The notes beneath the pieces are model-generated. The model worked only from the letters and a program-made list of their open reading frames with translations. It was not told the origin of the DNA and searched no databases. A DNA stretch of 64,000 nt. Origin: Polyangium sp. y55x31 (GTDB lineage Bacteria; Myxococcota_A; Polyangia; Polyangiales; Polyangiaceae). The stretch spans positions 62,001-126,000 of the forward strand of contig NZ_JARZHG010000002.1 in the NCBI RefSeq assembly GCF_029946505.1. Reading direction: 5' to 3'. Shown one piece after another: positions 56,156 to 64,000 of this stretch. The position numbers and the translations under genes are program-made. The stretch's first letter is position 1. Every line of letters begins with the position of its first letter.

Positions 56156-57888
56156 TGTGACTCCTTGGGCGGCACCGGTTTGCCGAGCGTCATGTACATG
56201 GCCCCGAACGTGGCGTGATTCCGCATGTCGAGGTCCACGACGCCGACGTAGGAATCCGTGAAATGGGCTACGTACATCGTCGAGTACCAGATGGGGTTGC
56301 CCTGTGCGTCGAGGACCAGATTCCCCGCCTCGTCCCGCACGCGCTCCGTGTCGAAGGCGAGGGCGTGCGGGCCGCGGCCCGTCTTGATGACGTTGTCCAC
56401 GCGCCGCGAGACCGGATCGTACGAGAAGACGAAGGCCGAATCGTAGGCCACGGCGAAGACGCGCCACGCCGGAAGGCCATCCTGCCCGATCACCCGGCCC
56501 ATCTTCACGCGTGACGAGCCGAACGCGAGCGGCACCGCGTCGTGGAACGAGACCTCCTCGAACGCGCCGGTCACCTCCGGGCCGTTCGGCCCTTCACGCT
56601 CGGTGAACTTCGTCTCGATCTGCCCGATCACGAGCGCCGCGGGCGCGCGGTTCGCCATGTAGACGCCGAGCGGGTTGTCCTCGGCGCAGGCCCGGAGGCA
56701 ACTGTTTCGCACCGCGCCGGTCGGGCACGCGTCCTCGCACGCCCGCCGCTCCGTCCCGTCGATCGCGACCCCACGCGAGTCCGTCGAGCTCGCCGTCGTC
56801 CCGATGCGCACCGACGCGCTGCGCGTGATGAACGGCCGGGCCGGGCTCGATCCGCCGTCGTCGTTGTACCGCAGCACGTCGAACACCGCCGACGATCGGT
56901 AGCTCACGCCGAACGCGGGCGTGTAGTCGATCGTGCCCCGGTTCTCCTCGATGAGCCGCGCGATCGGGATCGCCGCGACGTCCGTCGGCCCCGGCGGCAA
57001 GCCCGTGAGGTAGTGCTCGAGCGCAGGCTCGCTCGCCCAGCGGTTCACGATGAGGCTCGCCGTCTGCTCGGTCTGGTGCACGACGACGATCGACTCGCCG
57101 CGGTCGTCCACCGCGATGCCGAAGGGCTCGACGGGCAACGTGAGATCGCGCTGGCTGTCCGAGGGATCACGGCCGACGAGGAAGTCACGCGAGCATCGCC
57201 CGCCCGAGGACGTCGCCCCGCACTCGAGGCAGATCGTGCCGCCGCAGGCCGATTCGGCAGGCAGCGGCGCGCCGTCGCACGTGATCTCGCGGTCGTCGGT
57301 GATGTCGAAGTACGTCACCGAGGGATCACCGCGCACCGGCACGAAGAGGCGCGCGCCGCGGCCATCCGCGCACGGGTTCGGCTTCACGGCGATCACCGCG
57401 TCGGTGGCGAAGGCGCCGATCGTCACGGCCTTCCCGCCCTGCCGGTACGCAGAGAGCTCGACGGGCGCGCAGGGCCCCGGGTAGAGCGTGGTGTTGTCGT
57501 TGCGCCCGACGCCGAGCGTGCGGCACGCCTCGGCCGTCGGATCGCCGCTCGACGCGGGGCTCGCGGCAGCGTCGATGATGGCCTGCCGGAGTTTGTCCGT
57601 GTCGGCCCGGAGCTTCGCGAGGTCGAGCGCGAGGACCGTGCCGCCGTTGTATTGCAGATCGAAATCGGAGTTCGCCACGTAGAGCGCGGTTCGTCCGGGC
57701 GAAACCACGAGGCCCGTCGGGTAGTAGAACGTGTCGATCGGCGGCGGCAAGCCGTCGGCGACCGAGAAGCAGCCTCCGAGGCCAACGAGGCCGGAGGCGG
57801 CGAGGACCAGCGCGGCGGAGGCGAAGCGCGCCCGGCGTGGCAAGGGGCCCGCGGCGCTCGGGCGACGGAAGACAGGTTCGGGCGACAT
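56152..57888 (-). CDS. Large predicted lipoprotein, beta-propeller-like, copy 2
   Basis: A 578-residue protein with a signal and lipobox LVGLGGC (Cys40). The mature part is propeller-like (FYYPTGLVVSPGRTALYVANSDFDLQYNGGTVLALDLAKL; PFGIAVDDRGESIVVVHQTEQTASLIVN; RVFAVAYDSAFVFSYDPVSRRVDNVIKTGRGPHALAFD), resembling lactonase/YncE-type 7-bladed folds. A Cys-rich insertion (SACGGTICLECGATSSGGRCSRD) interrupts it. It precedes the 1003-residue protein, overlapping by 4 bp, so the two are translated together. The role is unknown. Confidence 0.82.
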   Translation of the reverse strand: MSPEPVFRRPSAAGPLPRRARFASAALVLAASGLVGLGGCFSVADGLPPPIDTFYYPTGLVVSPGRTALYVANSDFDLQYNGGTVLALDLAKLRADTDKLRQAIIDAAASPASSGDPTAEACRTLGVGRNDNTTLYPGPCAPVELSAYRQGGKAVTIGAFATDAVIAVKPNPCADGRGARLFVPVRGDPSVTYFDITDDREITCDGAPLPAESACGGTICLECGATSSGGRCSRDFLVGRDPSDSQRDLTLPVEPFGIAVDDRGESIVVVHQTEQTASLIVNRWASEPALEHYLTGLPPGPTDVAAIPIARLIEENRGTIDYTPAFGVSYRSSAVFDVLRYNDDGGSSPARPFITRSASVRIGTTASSTDSRGVAIDGTERRACEDACPTGAVRNSCLRACAEDNPLGVYMANRAPAALVIGQIETKFTEREGPNGPEVTGAFEEVSFHDAVPLAFGSSRVKMGRVIGQDGLPAWRVFAVAYDSAFVFSYDPVSRRVDNVIKTGRGPHALAFDTERVRDEAGNLVLDAQGNPIWYSTMYVAHFTDSYVGVVDLDMRNHATFGAMYMTLGKPVPPKESQ

Positions 57889-58003
57889 GGCGCGGCGCAG
57901 CCTAGTTTGCCGCCCCCTGCAGGGCAAGGCGCCGAGCCTCTGCCTCGCACGTATCCCGCCCGGGACGCGTCACGCGCCGGCTCGCCGCCGCCTCGTGGTA
58001 TCG

Positions 58004-58837
58004 ATGCCCATGCCCATCCGAGAATTTCGAGGCAAGGTCGCCGTCGTCACCGGCGCAGCCAGCGGAATCGGCCTGTCGATCACGCGCGCCCTCGTCCGCC
58101 ACGGGGCCCACGTCGCACTCGTGGACAAGGATCCCGCAGTCGAGAAGCTCGCCGCCGAGCTCACCGCCTCCGGCAGCCGCGCGACGGCCCATGTCCGGGA
58201 CGTGGCCGATCGCAGCCGCATGCTCGCGCTCCCCGACGAGATCCTCGCCGCACACGGCCACGTGAACCTGCTCGTGAACAACGCCGGCGTCTCCGTGGCA
58301 GGCCCCTTCGAGGCCACACCGCTGGAGGACGTGGACTGGATCGTCTCCGTGAACTTCTGGGGCGTCGTCCACGGTTGCCGCGCATTCCTGCCCGCGCTGC
58401 GCCGCGAGCCCGAAGCACACATCGTCAACGTGACGAGCTCCTTCGCATGGCTCGGCCTCCCCGGCAAGAGCGCATACTCCGCCACGAAGGCCGCCGTCCG
58501 CGCATTCTCCGAGTCCTTGCGCATCGAGCTCGCCTCGGCCTCGCCCCCAGAAAACCCCGTCGGCGTCACCCTGCTCTTCCCAGGTCCCGTCGACACGAAC
58601 ATCATCCAAGCCGGCCGCGTCACGAGCGAAACGCAACGCAGCGCCGAAGCCCAGTTCCTCGCCTCGCGCGGGCTCGACCCGAACCAAGTCGCCGAGCGAT
58701 GTCTCGAGGGCATCCAGGCAAACGCAGCACGCGTCGTGCTCGGCACCGACTACCGCATCCTCGACCTCGCCACGCGCCTCTCCCCAGATCTCTCGCTCGC
58801 CCTGGCCACGCGTTTGTCCCGGTTCCTCCCGTTCTGA
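58004..58837 (+). CDS. Short-chain dehydrogenase/reductase
   Basis: A 277-residue SDR. The NAD(P) loop is TGAASGIG (residues 16-23), NNAGVS lies near 90, and the catalytic tetrad is Ser in NVTSSFAW with YSATK (Tyr158, Lys162). The catalytic residues are all present. Asp in VDKDP after the second strand suggests NAD preference, an inference. The C-terminal part is slightly longer than usual, with RLSPDLSLALATRLSRFLP possibly peripheral-membrane. Substrate unknown. ATG 58004 or 58010 may be used. Confidence 0.88.
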   Translation: MPMPIREFRGKVAVVTGAASGIGLSITRALVRHGAHVALVDKDPAVEKLAAELTASGSRATAHVRDVADRSRMLALPDEILAAHGHVNLLVNNAGVSVAGPFEATPLEDVDWIVSVNFWGVVHGCRAFLPALRREPEAHIVNVTSSFAWLGLPGKSAYSATKAAVRAFSESLRIELASASPPENPVGVTLLFPGPVDTNIIQAGRVTSETQRSAEAQFLASRGLDPNQVAERCLEGIQANAARVVLGTDYRILDLATRLSPDLSLALATRLSRFLPF

Positions 58838-58884
58838 GCGCGACGCGCTTTGCGTTTCGACCCCCGTCGTTTATCGTCCCAGCC

Positions 58885-59325
58885 ATGGCCGCGACGCCGA
58901 CGAACCGCGAGATCATACTCTTCGTGTGCGACAGCCTGATGCAAGGCGAAGAGCTCCACACACGCCTTGCCGCCGCACGCCCCCTCGGCCCAGCGACGAC
59001 CGCCGCAGCCTACGATCTCGTCGACCTCGGAACCACAGGCGCCCTCGTACCAGGCGGCAGAGTCTCCGTCTCAGGCGAGCTCTACGCCCTCGAACCACAA
59101 GCCCTCGCCACCCTCGACGTCTTCCGCGGTCACCCCGTCCTGAACCAACGCATCCCCATCCAACTCGCCGACGGCCGCGAAGCACAAAGCTACGCCGTCG
59201 CCCCCGACCAATCCGCAGGCCGAAGGCGCATCCTCTCCGGCGACTGGCGCAAACGCCGCGGCGCCACGAGCCTCGGCGGCAGCCGCGGCGCCGGCCCCGT
59301 CGTCCGCTGGTCCGGGCGGCGGTGA
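58885..59325 (+). CDS. Gamma-glutamylcyclotransferase-fold (AIG2-like) protein
   Basis: A 146-residue protein with the GGCT/AIG2 fold: ILFVCDSLMQGEELH, AAYDLVDLGTTGALVPGG, VSGELYALEPQALATLDVFRGHP. The usual YGTL motif is CDSL here, and the Glu expected after the LD pair (LDxxEG) is Arg (DVFRG). It is therefore likely to be altered or inactive in the classical reaction. The C-terminus is Arg/Gly-rich. It follows the SDR by 47 bp and ends beside repeat copy E. Confidence 0.75.
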   Translation: MAATPTNREIILFVCDSLMQGEELHTRLAAARPLGPATTAAAYDLVDLGTTGALVPGGRVSVSGELYALEPQALATLDVFRGHPVLNQRIPIQLADGREAQSYAVAPDQSAGRRRILSGDWRKRRGATSLGGSRGAGPVVRWSGRR

Positions 59326-59331
59326 GCCGAG

Positions 59332-59436
59332 CCGGGGTTTCACCCCGGACCCCGACCAGGGGTTGTCCACCCCTGGACCCGGACCAGGCACGGCCTGGAC
59401 CGGTGATGCAAAACCCGCGCGATGCGCGGTTTTTGC
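59332..59436 (+). repeat. Four-hairpin repeat element, copy E
   Basis: Hairpins: 59332-59348 (CCGGGG/CCCCGG), 59356-59376 (CCAGGGGT/ACCCCTGG), 59384-59398 (CCAGGC/GCCTGG), 59408-59436 (GCAAAACCCGCGC-GAT-GCGCGGTTTTTGC, one mismatch). The tail AACGGGCCG, AGACTGGCGACG follows, similar to copy C. It lies between the convergent GGCT-fold and YihY genes. Confidence 0.9.
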
Positions 59437-59501
59437 AACGGGCCGCGTCGAGACTGGCGACGATGTTGATCATCAAAGCGTGAGGGTGGGGCAAAGCCTC
59501 G

Positions 59502-60494
59502 TCAGGGATTCGACGGTAGTTGCCGCTCGCCTTTTCGCTTTCCGCCCGCCGAGTAATGTTCGAGCAGCGAGTTCACCTCGGAGCCGAGCAAGATCACGAG
59601 TCCGGCTACGTAGAGCCATAACAGGAGCACGATCACCGCGCCGAGGCTCCCGTACGTCGCCTCGTATTTCCCAAAGTTTTCCACGTAAAACCGGAAACCG
59701 AGGGCGGCCAGGACGAGCACGGCGACGCCGAGGACGGCGCCTGGCGTGATGAACCGGAAGCTTTGCTCCACGTTTGGCCCGAAGTAATAGACGACGGCGA
59801 AGGCCGTCAGCAAGAAGCCCAGGATCACCATCCACCGGAATGCGGAGAAGAGCTTCAAGAGCGCGCCGCTCCAGCCGATGATCTCGGCCACCTCGCGCTG
59901 CAGGATCCCGCCGAATACGATGAGCCCGAACGCGGTCACGACGAGCGCGCCGAAGAGCAGGACGAGCAGCACCGACATCCCGCGTGTCTTCCAGAAAGGC
60001 CGCGTCTCCTTCACGTCATAGGTCACGTTGAGCTGCCCGATGATCGCGTTGAGCCCGTTCGACGCAGCCCAGAGCGCGCCCAAAAAGCCCACCGAAAGCA
60101 GCCCGCCGCGCCGCTCGGAGAGCACCCGATCCACCGTGGTCGTGAAGAGCTCCGCCGCCTGCGTCGGCATCGCCTCCCGCAGGAGATCCATGATCGCCGT
60201 CTCGAGCCCAGGAATGGGCAAATAGGGCAAGAGACTCAGGACGAAAATGGCAGCGGGAAAGATCGACAACATCAGGAAATACGCCAGCGCAGCCGCGCCC
60301 GTCGAGACCTGGTCCTCGCGGATCTCGTTGTAGAGATCCTTGAAGAAACGCCGGACGCCGACGCCGGGCCGGATCAAGCGGCTGAGGGGCACGAGCTTTC
60401 GCTCTTTTCCGCGATTGGCCCGGAAGGGCTTGCGCCAGCGGAAACGTGCGCGCCTCGGACGGCTTTGCACACCGAGCGGGTGATGGGTCCGCAT
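59502..60494 (-). CDS. YihY/BrkB-family inner membrane protein
   Basis: A 330-residue membrane protein of the YihY family. Six helices are predicted: TGAAALAYFLMLSIFPAAIFVLSLLPYL, LLSVGFLGALWAASNGLNAI, MSVLLVLLFGALVVTAFGLIVFG, FRWMVILGFLLTAFAVVYYF, GVAVLVLAALGFRFYVENF, GSLGAVIVLLLWLYVAGLVILLG. YATYGSLG and LLGSEVNSLLE are family features. ATG 60494 has GGGAGAG upstream. Function of the family is not settled (previously called virulence factor BrkB or RNase BN). Confidence 0.93.
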   Translation of the reverse strand: MRTHHPLGVQSRPRRARFRWRKPFRANRGKERKLVPLSRLIRPGVGVRRFFKDLYNEIREDQVSTGAAALAYFLMLSIFPAAIFVLSLLPYLPIPGLETAIMDLLREAMPTQAAELFTTTVDRVLSERRGGLLSVGFLGALWAASNGLNAIIGQLNVTYDVKETRPFWKTRGMSVLLVLLFGALVVTAFGLIVFGGILQREVAEIIGWSGALLKLFSAFRWMVILGFLLTAFAVVYYFGPNVEQSFRFITPGAVLGVAVLVLAALGFRFYVENFGKYEATYGSLGAVIVLLLWLYVAGLVILLGSEVNSLLEHYSAGGKRKGERQLPSNP

Positions 60495-60688
60495 GAGCTC
60501 TCCCGGGGCAAGCCGGATGCCGGACGGTTCTCGGCCCGACGGGCTTCGCTTGACGCGGATGGACGTGGCCGCTCGATTTCGCCGATCCGCCGCCGCGCGA
60601 TCGCCGGGCACTGCGCGGGTTCCAGGGTCCTACCCTGGGAGCCCAAGGACCATGCAGGGGCGTGGTACGGCGGGGGAGCCAGCGCGGC

Positions 60689-60706
60689 GGCGCCTTCCCG
60701 GGCGCC
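60689..60706 (-). terminator. Candidate terminator downstream of the restriction operon
   Basis: GGCGCC (60689-60694) and GGCGCC (60701-60706) can pair around TTCCCG; a further weak stem CCAGGGT/ACCCTGG is at about 60620-60640. Position 12 bp after the YgjP stop supports termination, but there is no T-run. Confidence 0.3.
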
Positions 60707-60717
60707 TCGCCTCCCGA

Positions 60718-61455
60718 TCACCCCGGTAGCGGCTTCCAATCCTCCTCTGCGAGGGGCGTGGCGTTCAGCTCCTGGCGAAGGAAGCGCCACTTCGGCAGGT
60801 GTCGGTCCATCAGGGCCGTGAACCGCTCGCCGTGGTGTCGCGTGATCAGGTGCACGAGTTCGTGAACGACGACGTACTCGATGCACGAAAGCGGCTTCTT
60901 CGCCAGCTCCAGGTTGAGCCAAATACGGCGCGCCGTCACATTGCAGGCGCCCCATTGGGTCTTCATTCGCTTGATGCCCCACGCAGCGATCTCGACGCCG
61001 AGCGTCCTTTGCCAGGACGTGAGGAGGGGCCGCACGAGTTCGCGAAGTTGCTCTCGGTACCAGCGCATTAGGATCCGCTCCCGTTGCGCGCTCTCGCTGC
61101 CCGCGCGTGCATGGAGTTCGAGGATCGTTCGGGTCCGCAGCACGATCCGCCCAGCCCCTTCGGTCTCCACAACGCGAAGCCGATAGCGCCGGCCCAGGAA
61201 GTAGTGGCTCTCCCCGCTGACCATCTCGCGCGAGGACTGCCGGCTTTGCCCCTCGAAGCTGGACCTCTGACGCTTGATCCAGGCGAGGTTCTTGATCACC
61301 GCCACCCGGACAGCCGCGTCGGACACGGCCGAAGGCGCCGCCACGCGGACCCGCCCATCGGGCGGATACACGCCGAGGTGAAGATTCTTGATGTCCTTCC
61401 GGACCACAGATACCCGCACGCCGCTCACGGTGAGGACGTGGTTCTCAGTACTCAT
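60718..61455 (-). CDS. YgjP-like zinc metallopeptidase (DUF45)
   Basis: A 245-residue YgjP-family protein. The zinc motif VVVHELVHLITRHHG (about 194-208) is the HExxH...H type; AWGIKRMKTQWGACN and RIWLNLELAKKP are also conserved. It overlaps the 3' end of hsdR by 11 bp. Genes of this family are frequently found with type I restriction systems; a UTP pyrophosphatase activity has been reported for E. coli YgjP, and a protease role is also possible. It belongs to the RM locus by overlap and orientation. Confidence 0.88.
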   Translation of the reverse strand: MSTENHVLTVSGVRVSVVRKDIKNLHLGVYPPDGRVRVAAPSAVSDAAVRVAVIKNLAWIKRQRSSFEGQSRQSSREMVSGESHYFLGRRYRLRVVETEGAGRIVLRTRTILELHARAGSESAQRERILMRWYREQLRELVRPLLTSWQRTLGVEIAAWGIKRMKTQWGACNVTARRIWLNLELAKKPLSCIEYVVVHELVHLITRHHGERFTALMDRHLPKWRFLRQELNATPLAEEDWKPLPG

Positions 61456-64000
61456 TCTGCTGCTTCACCAGCTCCAGCGTTTTCGCTGTACGCTCCTCGT
61501 CGTCGGCGAGGACGGCCTTGATCGCCGACCGCACCCTTCGTGTCTTCATCGCGTTGTCGCGCCACCCGTCTTGCAGGCTCCCCCGGACCGCCCCGTCCAC
61601 CCGAAGCGCCAGCGCCTCGTCCTGCCCGAGGTTGTCGTAGAGCGCTCGTAGCGCCTGGGTATCGAGGGACTTCGGGTACCCCGCGCCACTCGGCCCGTCC
61701 TTCACCTTGCGTGTCAGCTCGACGATCTTCGCCAGGTACTCCTCGTAGTTGAGCGCGTCCTTCTTGCGCTGCTCGATCAGAGCTCCCAGAAGCTCCGACA
61801 TTTTTTCGTAATACTTGGGGTTGACGGCGGACTGATCGAGAATGCGCTTGCGAACGTTGTTCTCGACGGTCTCGGCAACGGTCTTCTTGCCGAACGACTT
61901 CGGAAGCGCCTTCACCGCCTCCGCCCCCCGCGCGGCGATGAGGTCGATCAGCGAGAGATCGTCGAACGCCGACACCTTCTCGCTCTCCTCGGCACGGATG
62001 TACGTGTCGATGAGATGCCGCATGGCCGGCTCGTATCGCTTCAGGTCGATCGCGTCACCGCTGTGGATCTTCACCGCGGCGCGCAGATCCTCGTAGAAGT
62101 CCACTTCCCTCTTGATCGTCCGCGCCTCGGCATCGCTGTACCCGGCCTCCGTCATCTCGTTCGCGAGGTTCGCATAGGCGCGCACGAGCGCCGCCGCGAA
62201 CTTGTAAAGCGCGAGCCGCTGCGGCTCGTTTTTCGCGAGACCGGCTGGGTCGCGATCCGTCGCGGAGAAGTAATGGAAATAGGCCTCTTGATCTCTCGGC
62301 GGCTCGACCGGCTCGCAAAGCGCACGCACCGCTTCCAGCGCCTGGTCGAGCCGCTCCTTCCCCTTGACGAGGCGGTTTTCGAGGAGCCCCTCGACGTCTT
62401 CCTTGTCGTATCCGTCGAGGGCGCCGGAGGTGTAATCGTTCACCGCGTTTTCGAGGCTCTTGAACAGGTCCTTGTAGTCGACGATGTAGCCGTAGTCCTT
62501 GTCCTCGCCGTCGAGCCTGTTGACCCGGCAAATGGCCTGGAACAGGCCGTGATCGCGCATCTTCTTGTCGATGTAGAGGTACGTGGCAGGCGGCGCGTCG
62601 AAGCCGGTCAGGAGCTTGTCGACGACGATGAGGAGCTTGAGCTGCCCGGGCTCCTCGATGAACCTCTTCTTGGCCGCCTTCTCAAATGCCTCGACCTTTT
62701 TGATGGCCGTCTCCGGCGGCTCGTCGAACCAGTCCGCCAGCATCTGCCGGTAGATGGAGTACTTCTCCAGTGCGTCCGTCGCGCCCTCGCCGGACTCCTC
62801 CCCCTTGATGTCGGCCGTCTTCGGCGTGTACGACGTGACAATGGCGCATTTGCCTGCGAGGGGCCCCCTGGCGAACAGCTCGTAGAGCTTGCACGCCTCG
62901 TACACGCTCCCCGCCACGAGCAACGCGTTACCGCGCCCGCTCTTCAGTCGGTCGCGCAGCTCCACGTCGAGCAAGATGTCGGCCACGATTTTTTGCAGAC
63001 GCGACTGGCTCGACAACACTTTCTGCATCGTGCCCCAGCGCGATTTGAGCTGCGCCTTGGCGAGCGGCGTGAGCCCCTGGGTCTTGGCCTCGAACCACTG
63101 GTCGATCTTGGCCGGCGACGTGAGGTTCTGATCGATGTCCCGGGCCTCGTACCGCAGATCGAGCACGACGCCGTCCCGGACCGCCTCGTCGAACTTGTAC
63201 GTGTGGATGTAGCCGCCGAAGACCTCGATGCTCTTTTTCTTGTCGGTCTTGAGCAGCGGCGTCCCCGTGAAGCCGATGAACACGGCGCCAGGGAGGATGG
63301 CTTTCATCGCATTGTGGAGATCGCCCGATTGCGTGCGGTGGCATTCGTCCACGAAGACGTGGATCTTGCCCTTGGGCTCGAAGCCCGGCGGCAGGGCGCG
63401 CTTGACCTCCTCGACGAAGCTCGCGACGTCGCCCACATCCTCGCCGCCTTCCTTGCGGCCGAACTTGTGGATGAGCGAGCAGAGCAGCCATTGCTCGCTC
63501 GTGTTCAGTTGCTCGACGAGATCGGCGCCCGACTTCGTGCGGTGAATGTCCTCGCCGACACTCTTGAACACGGATTCGATCTGGTCATCGAGCTCGGTGC
63601 GGTCCGTGATGATGAGGACCCGCGCGTCCTGCACGTTCTCGCGGATCCACCGGGCGAGCCAGACCATGACGAGGCTCTTGCCGGACCCTTGCGTGTTCCA
63701 GATGATCCCGCCCTCGTCACGCTTCACGCGCTCCTGCGCAGCGCGCACGGCGAAATACTGGTTATGACGGCATATCTTCTTCGTACCCGCATCGAAGGCG
63801 ATGAAGTCGTGGATCAGCTCGAGGAACCGCGCCTTGTTGCAGAGCTGCCTGAGCGCCTTGTCGAGCGGGTTTCGCCCGGGGCCGTCTTCCTTCCACGTGA
63901 GGTAAAGCTTCTCGGCCCCTCCGGTGGTCCAGTAACGTAGGCCCTCGGTATCGTTGCCGGCCATCACGAGTTGCATCGTGGAAAAGAACGGCTGGATGAA
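61445..64000 (-). CDS. hsdR: Type I restriction enzyme R subunit (5' end outside window)
   Basis: The last 851 residues of an HsdR motor/endonuclease; the frame stays open to the edge of the window. Translocase motifs are QGSGKS (Walker A), VLIITDRTELDDQ, VDECHRTQSGDLH (DECH box), IGFTGTPLL and AICRVNRLDGEDK (motif VI). The start of the nuclease domain, with its PD-ExK residues, lies upstream of the window; QPFFSTMQLV, just inside, is a typical HsdR junction. HsdM and HsdS should be encoded further upstream. HsdR cleaves unmodified foreign DNA after translocating toward the enzyme. The locus ends with a YgjP-type gene. Confidence 0.93.
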   Translation of the reverse strand, partial: FIQPFFSTMQLVMAGNDTEGLRYWTTGGAEKLYLTWKEDGPGRNPLDKALRQLCNKARFLELIHDFIAFDAGTKKICRHNQYFAVRAAQERVKRDEGGIIWNTQGSGKSLVMVWLARWIRENVQDARVLIITDRTELDDQIESVFKSVGEDIHRTKSGADLVEQLNTSEQWLLCSLIHKFGRKEGGEDVGDVASFVEEVKRALPPGFEPKGKIHVFVDECHRTQSGDLHNAMKAILPGAVFIGFTGTPLLKTDKKKSIEVFGGYIHTYKFDEAVRDGVVLDLRYEARDIDQNLTSPAKIDQWFEAKTQGLTPLAKAQLKSRWGTMQKVLSSQSRLQKIVADILLDVELRDRLKSGRGNALLVAGSVYEACKLYELFARGPLAGKCAIVTSYTPKTADIKGEESGEGATDALEKYSIYRQMLADWFDEPPETAIKKVEAFEKAAKKRFIEEPGQLKLLIVVDKLLTGFDAPPATYLYIDKKMRDHGLFQAICRVNRLDGEDKDYGYIVDYKDLFKSLENAVNDYTSGALDGYDKEDVEGLLENRLVKGKERLDQALEAVRALCEPVEPPRDQEAYFHYFSATDRDPAGLAKNEPQRLALYKFAAALVRAYANLANEMTEAGYSDAEARTIKREVDFYEDLRAAVKIHSGDAIDLKRYEPAMRHLIDTYIRAEESEKVSAFDDLSLIDLIAARGAEAVKALPKSFGKKTVAETVENNVRKRILDQSAVNPKYYEKMSELLGALIEQRKKDALNYEEYLAKIVELTRKVKDGPSGAGYPKSLDTQALRALYDNLGQDEALALRVDGAVRGSLQDGWRDNAMKTRRVRSAIKAVLADDEERTAKTLELVKQQNEY

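Noticed and set aside
53144-56467. Longer start for the 1003-residue lipoprotein at 56467
   Set aside because: It would run into the upstream lipoprotein gene; ATG 56155 gives a good lipoprotein signal and an ATGA overlap.

Overview
The window is a GC-rich, densely coded chromosomal segment that looks like a myxobacterium (Myxococcota, probably the Sorangiineae/Polyangiales side). This is inferred from base composition, the many predicted lipoproteins, Hanks-type kinases with zinc-ribbon or PEGA additions, FG-GAP and beta-propeller surface lipoproteins, and a bacterial mevalonate pathway. No prophage, integrase, transposase or CRISPR array was seen. Most genes are chromosomal housekeeping or lineage-typical genes.

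Layout. 1-3.8 kb: the end of a glycosyltransferase-like membrane protein, the pyrR-pyrB pair (overlapping stop/start), and an ECF-type sigma factor. 3.9-9.5 kb (minus strand): an M16 peptidase pair (one with the zinc site, one without), a lipoprotein, lepA and a small ribbon-helix-helix regulator. 9.6-13 kb: two lipoproteins with DxDxDG repeats, then a cupin and an RluB-type pseudouridine synthase, this pair being bracketed by two identical inverted copies of a four-hairpin repeat. 13-18 kb: a MoxR ATPase, two identical tRNA-Gly genes, an FHA/degenerate-AAA/Fis regulator, a Memo-family protein with an N-terminal extension, and a YkgJ-type protein. 18-28.3 kb: rel, hemW, a three-gene minus-strand operon (membrane Ser/Thr kinase, FG-GAP lipoprotein, PEGA protein) and a divergent TPR protein. 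28.3-36 kb: a mevalonate cluster (prenyl synthase, mevalonate kinase, diphosphomevalonate decarboxylase, phosphomevalonate kinase, class II HMG-CoA reductase) followed by hisC and a TPR lipoprotein. 36-46 kb: a lipoprotein and a partial complex I operon nuoEFJKLMN. 46-57.9 kb: a zinc-ribbon/Pro-Gly-Tyr-repeat membrane protein, a DUF2752 protein, a hemerythrin, a second kinase, mutS and two very large surface lipoproteins. 58-64 kb: an SDR dehydrogenase, a GGCT-fold protein, a YihY membrane protein, and the end of a type I restriction locus (YgjP-like metallopeptidase plus hsdR, which runs off the window).

The most unusual non-coding signal is a family of five ~100-bp elements at 11.3, 12.9, 52.8, 53.1 and 59.3 kb. 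Each has four successive hairpins. The stem sequences differ between copies while the pairing is kept, and the copies sit at gene 3' ends, mostly between convergent genes. Among the proteins, the least explained are the kinase/FG-GAP/PEGA operon, the pair of large propeller-like lipoproteins, the Memo fusion and the enlarged NuoL. Functional calls are from motif reading only; no database search was possible.
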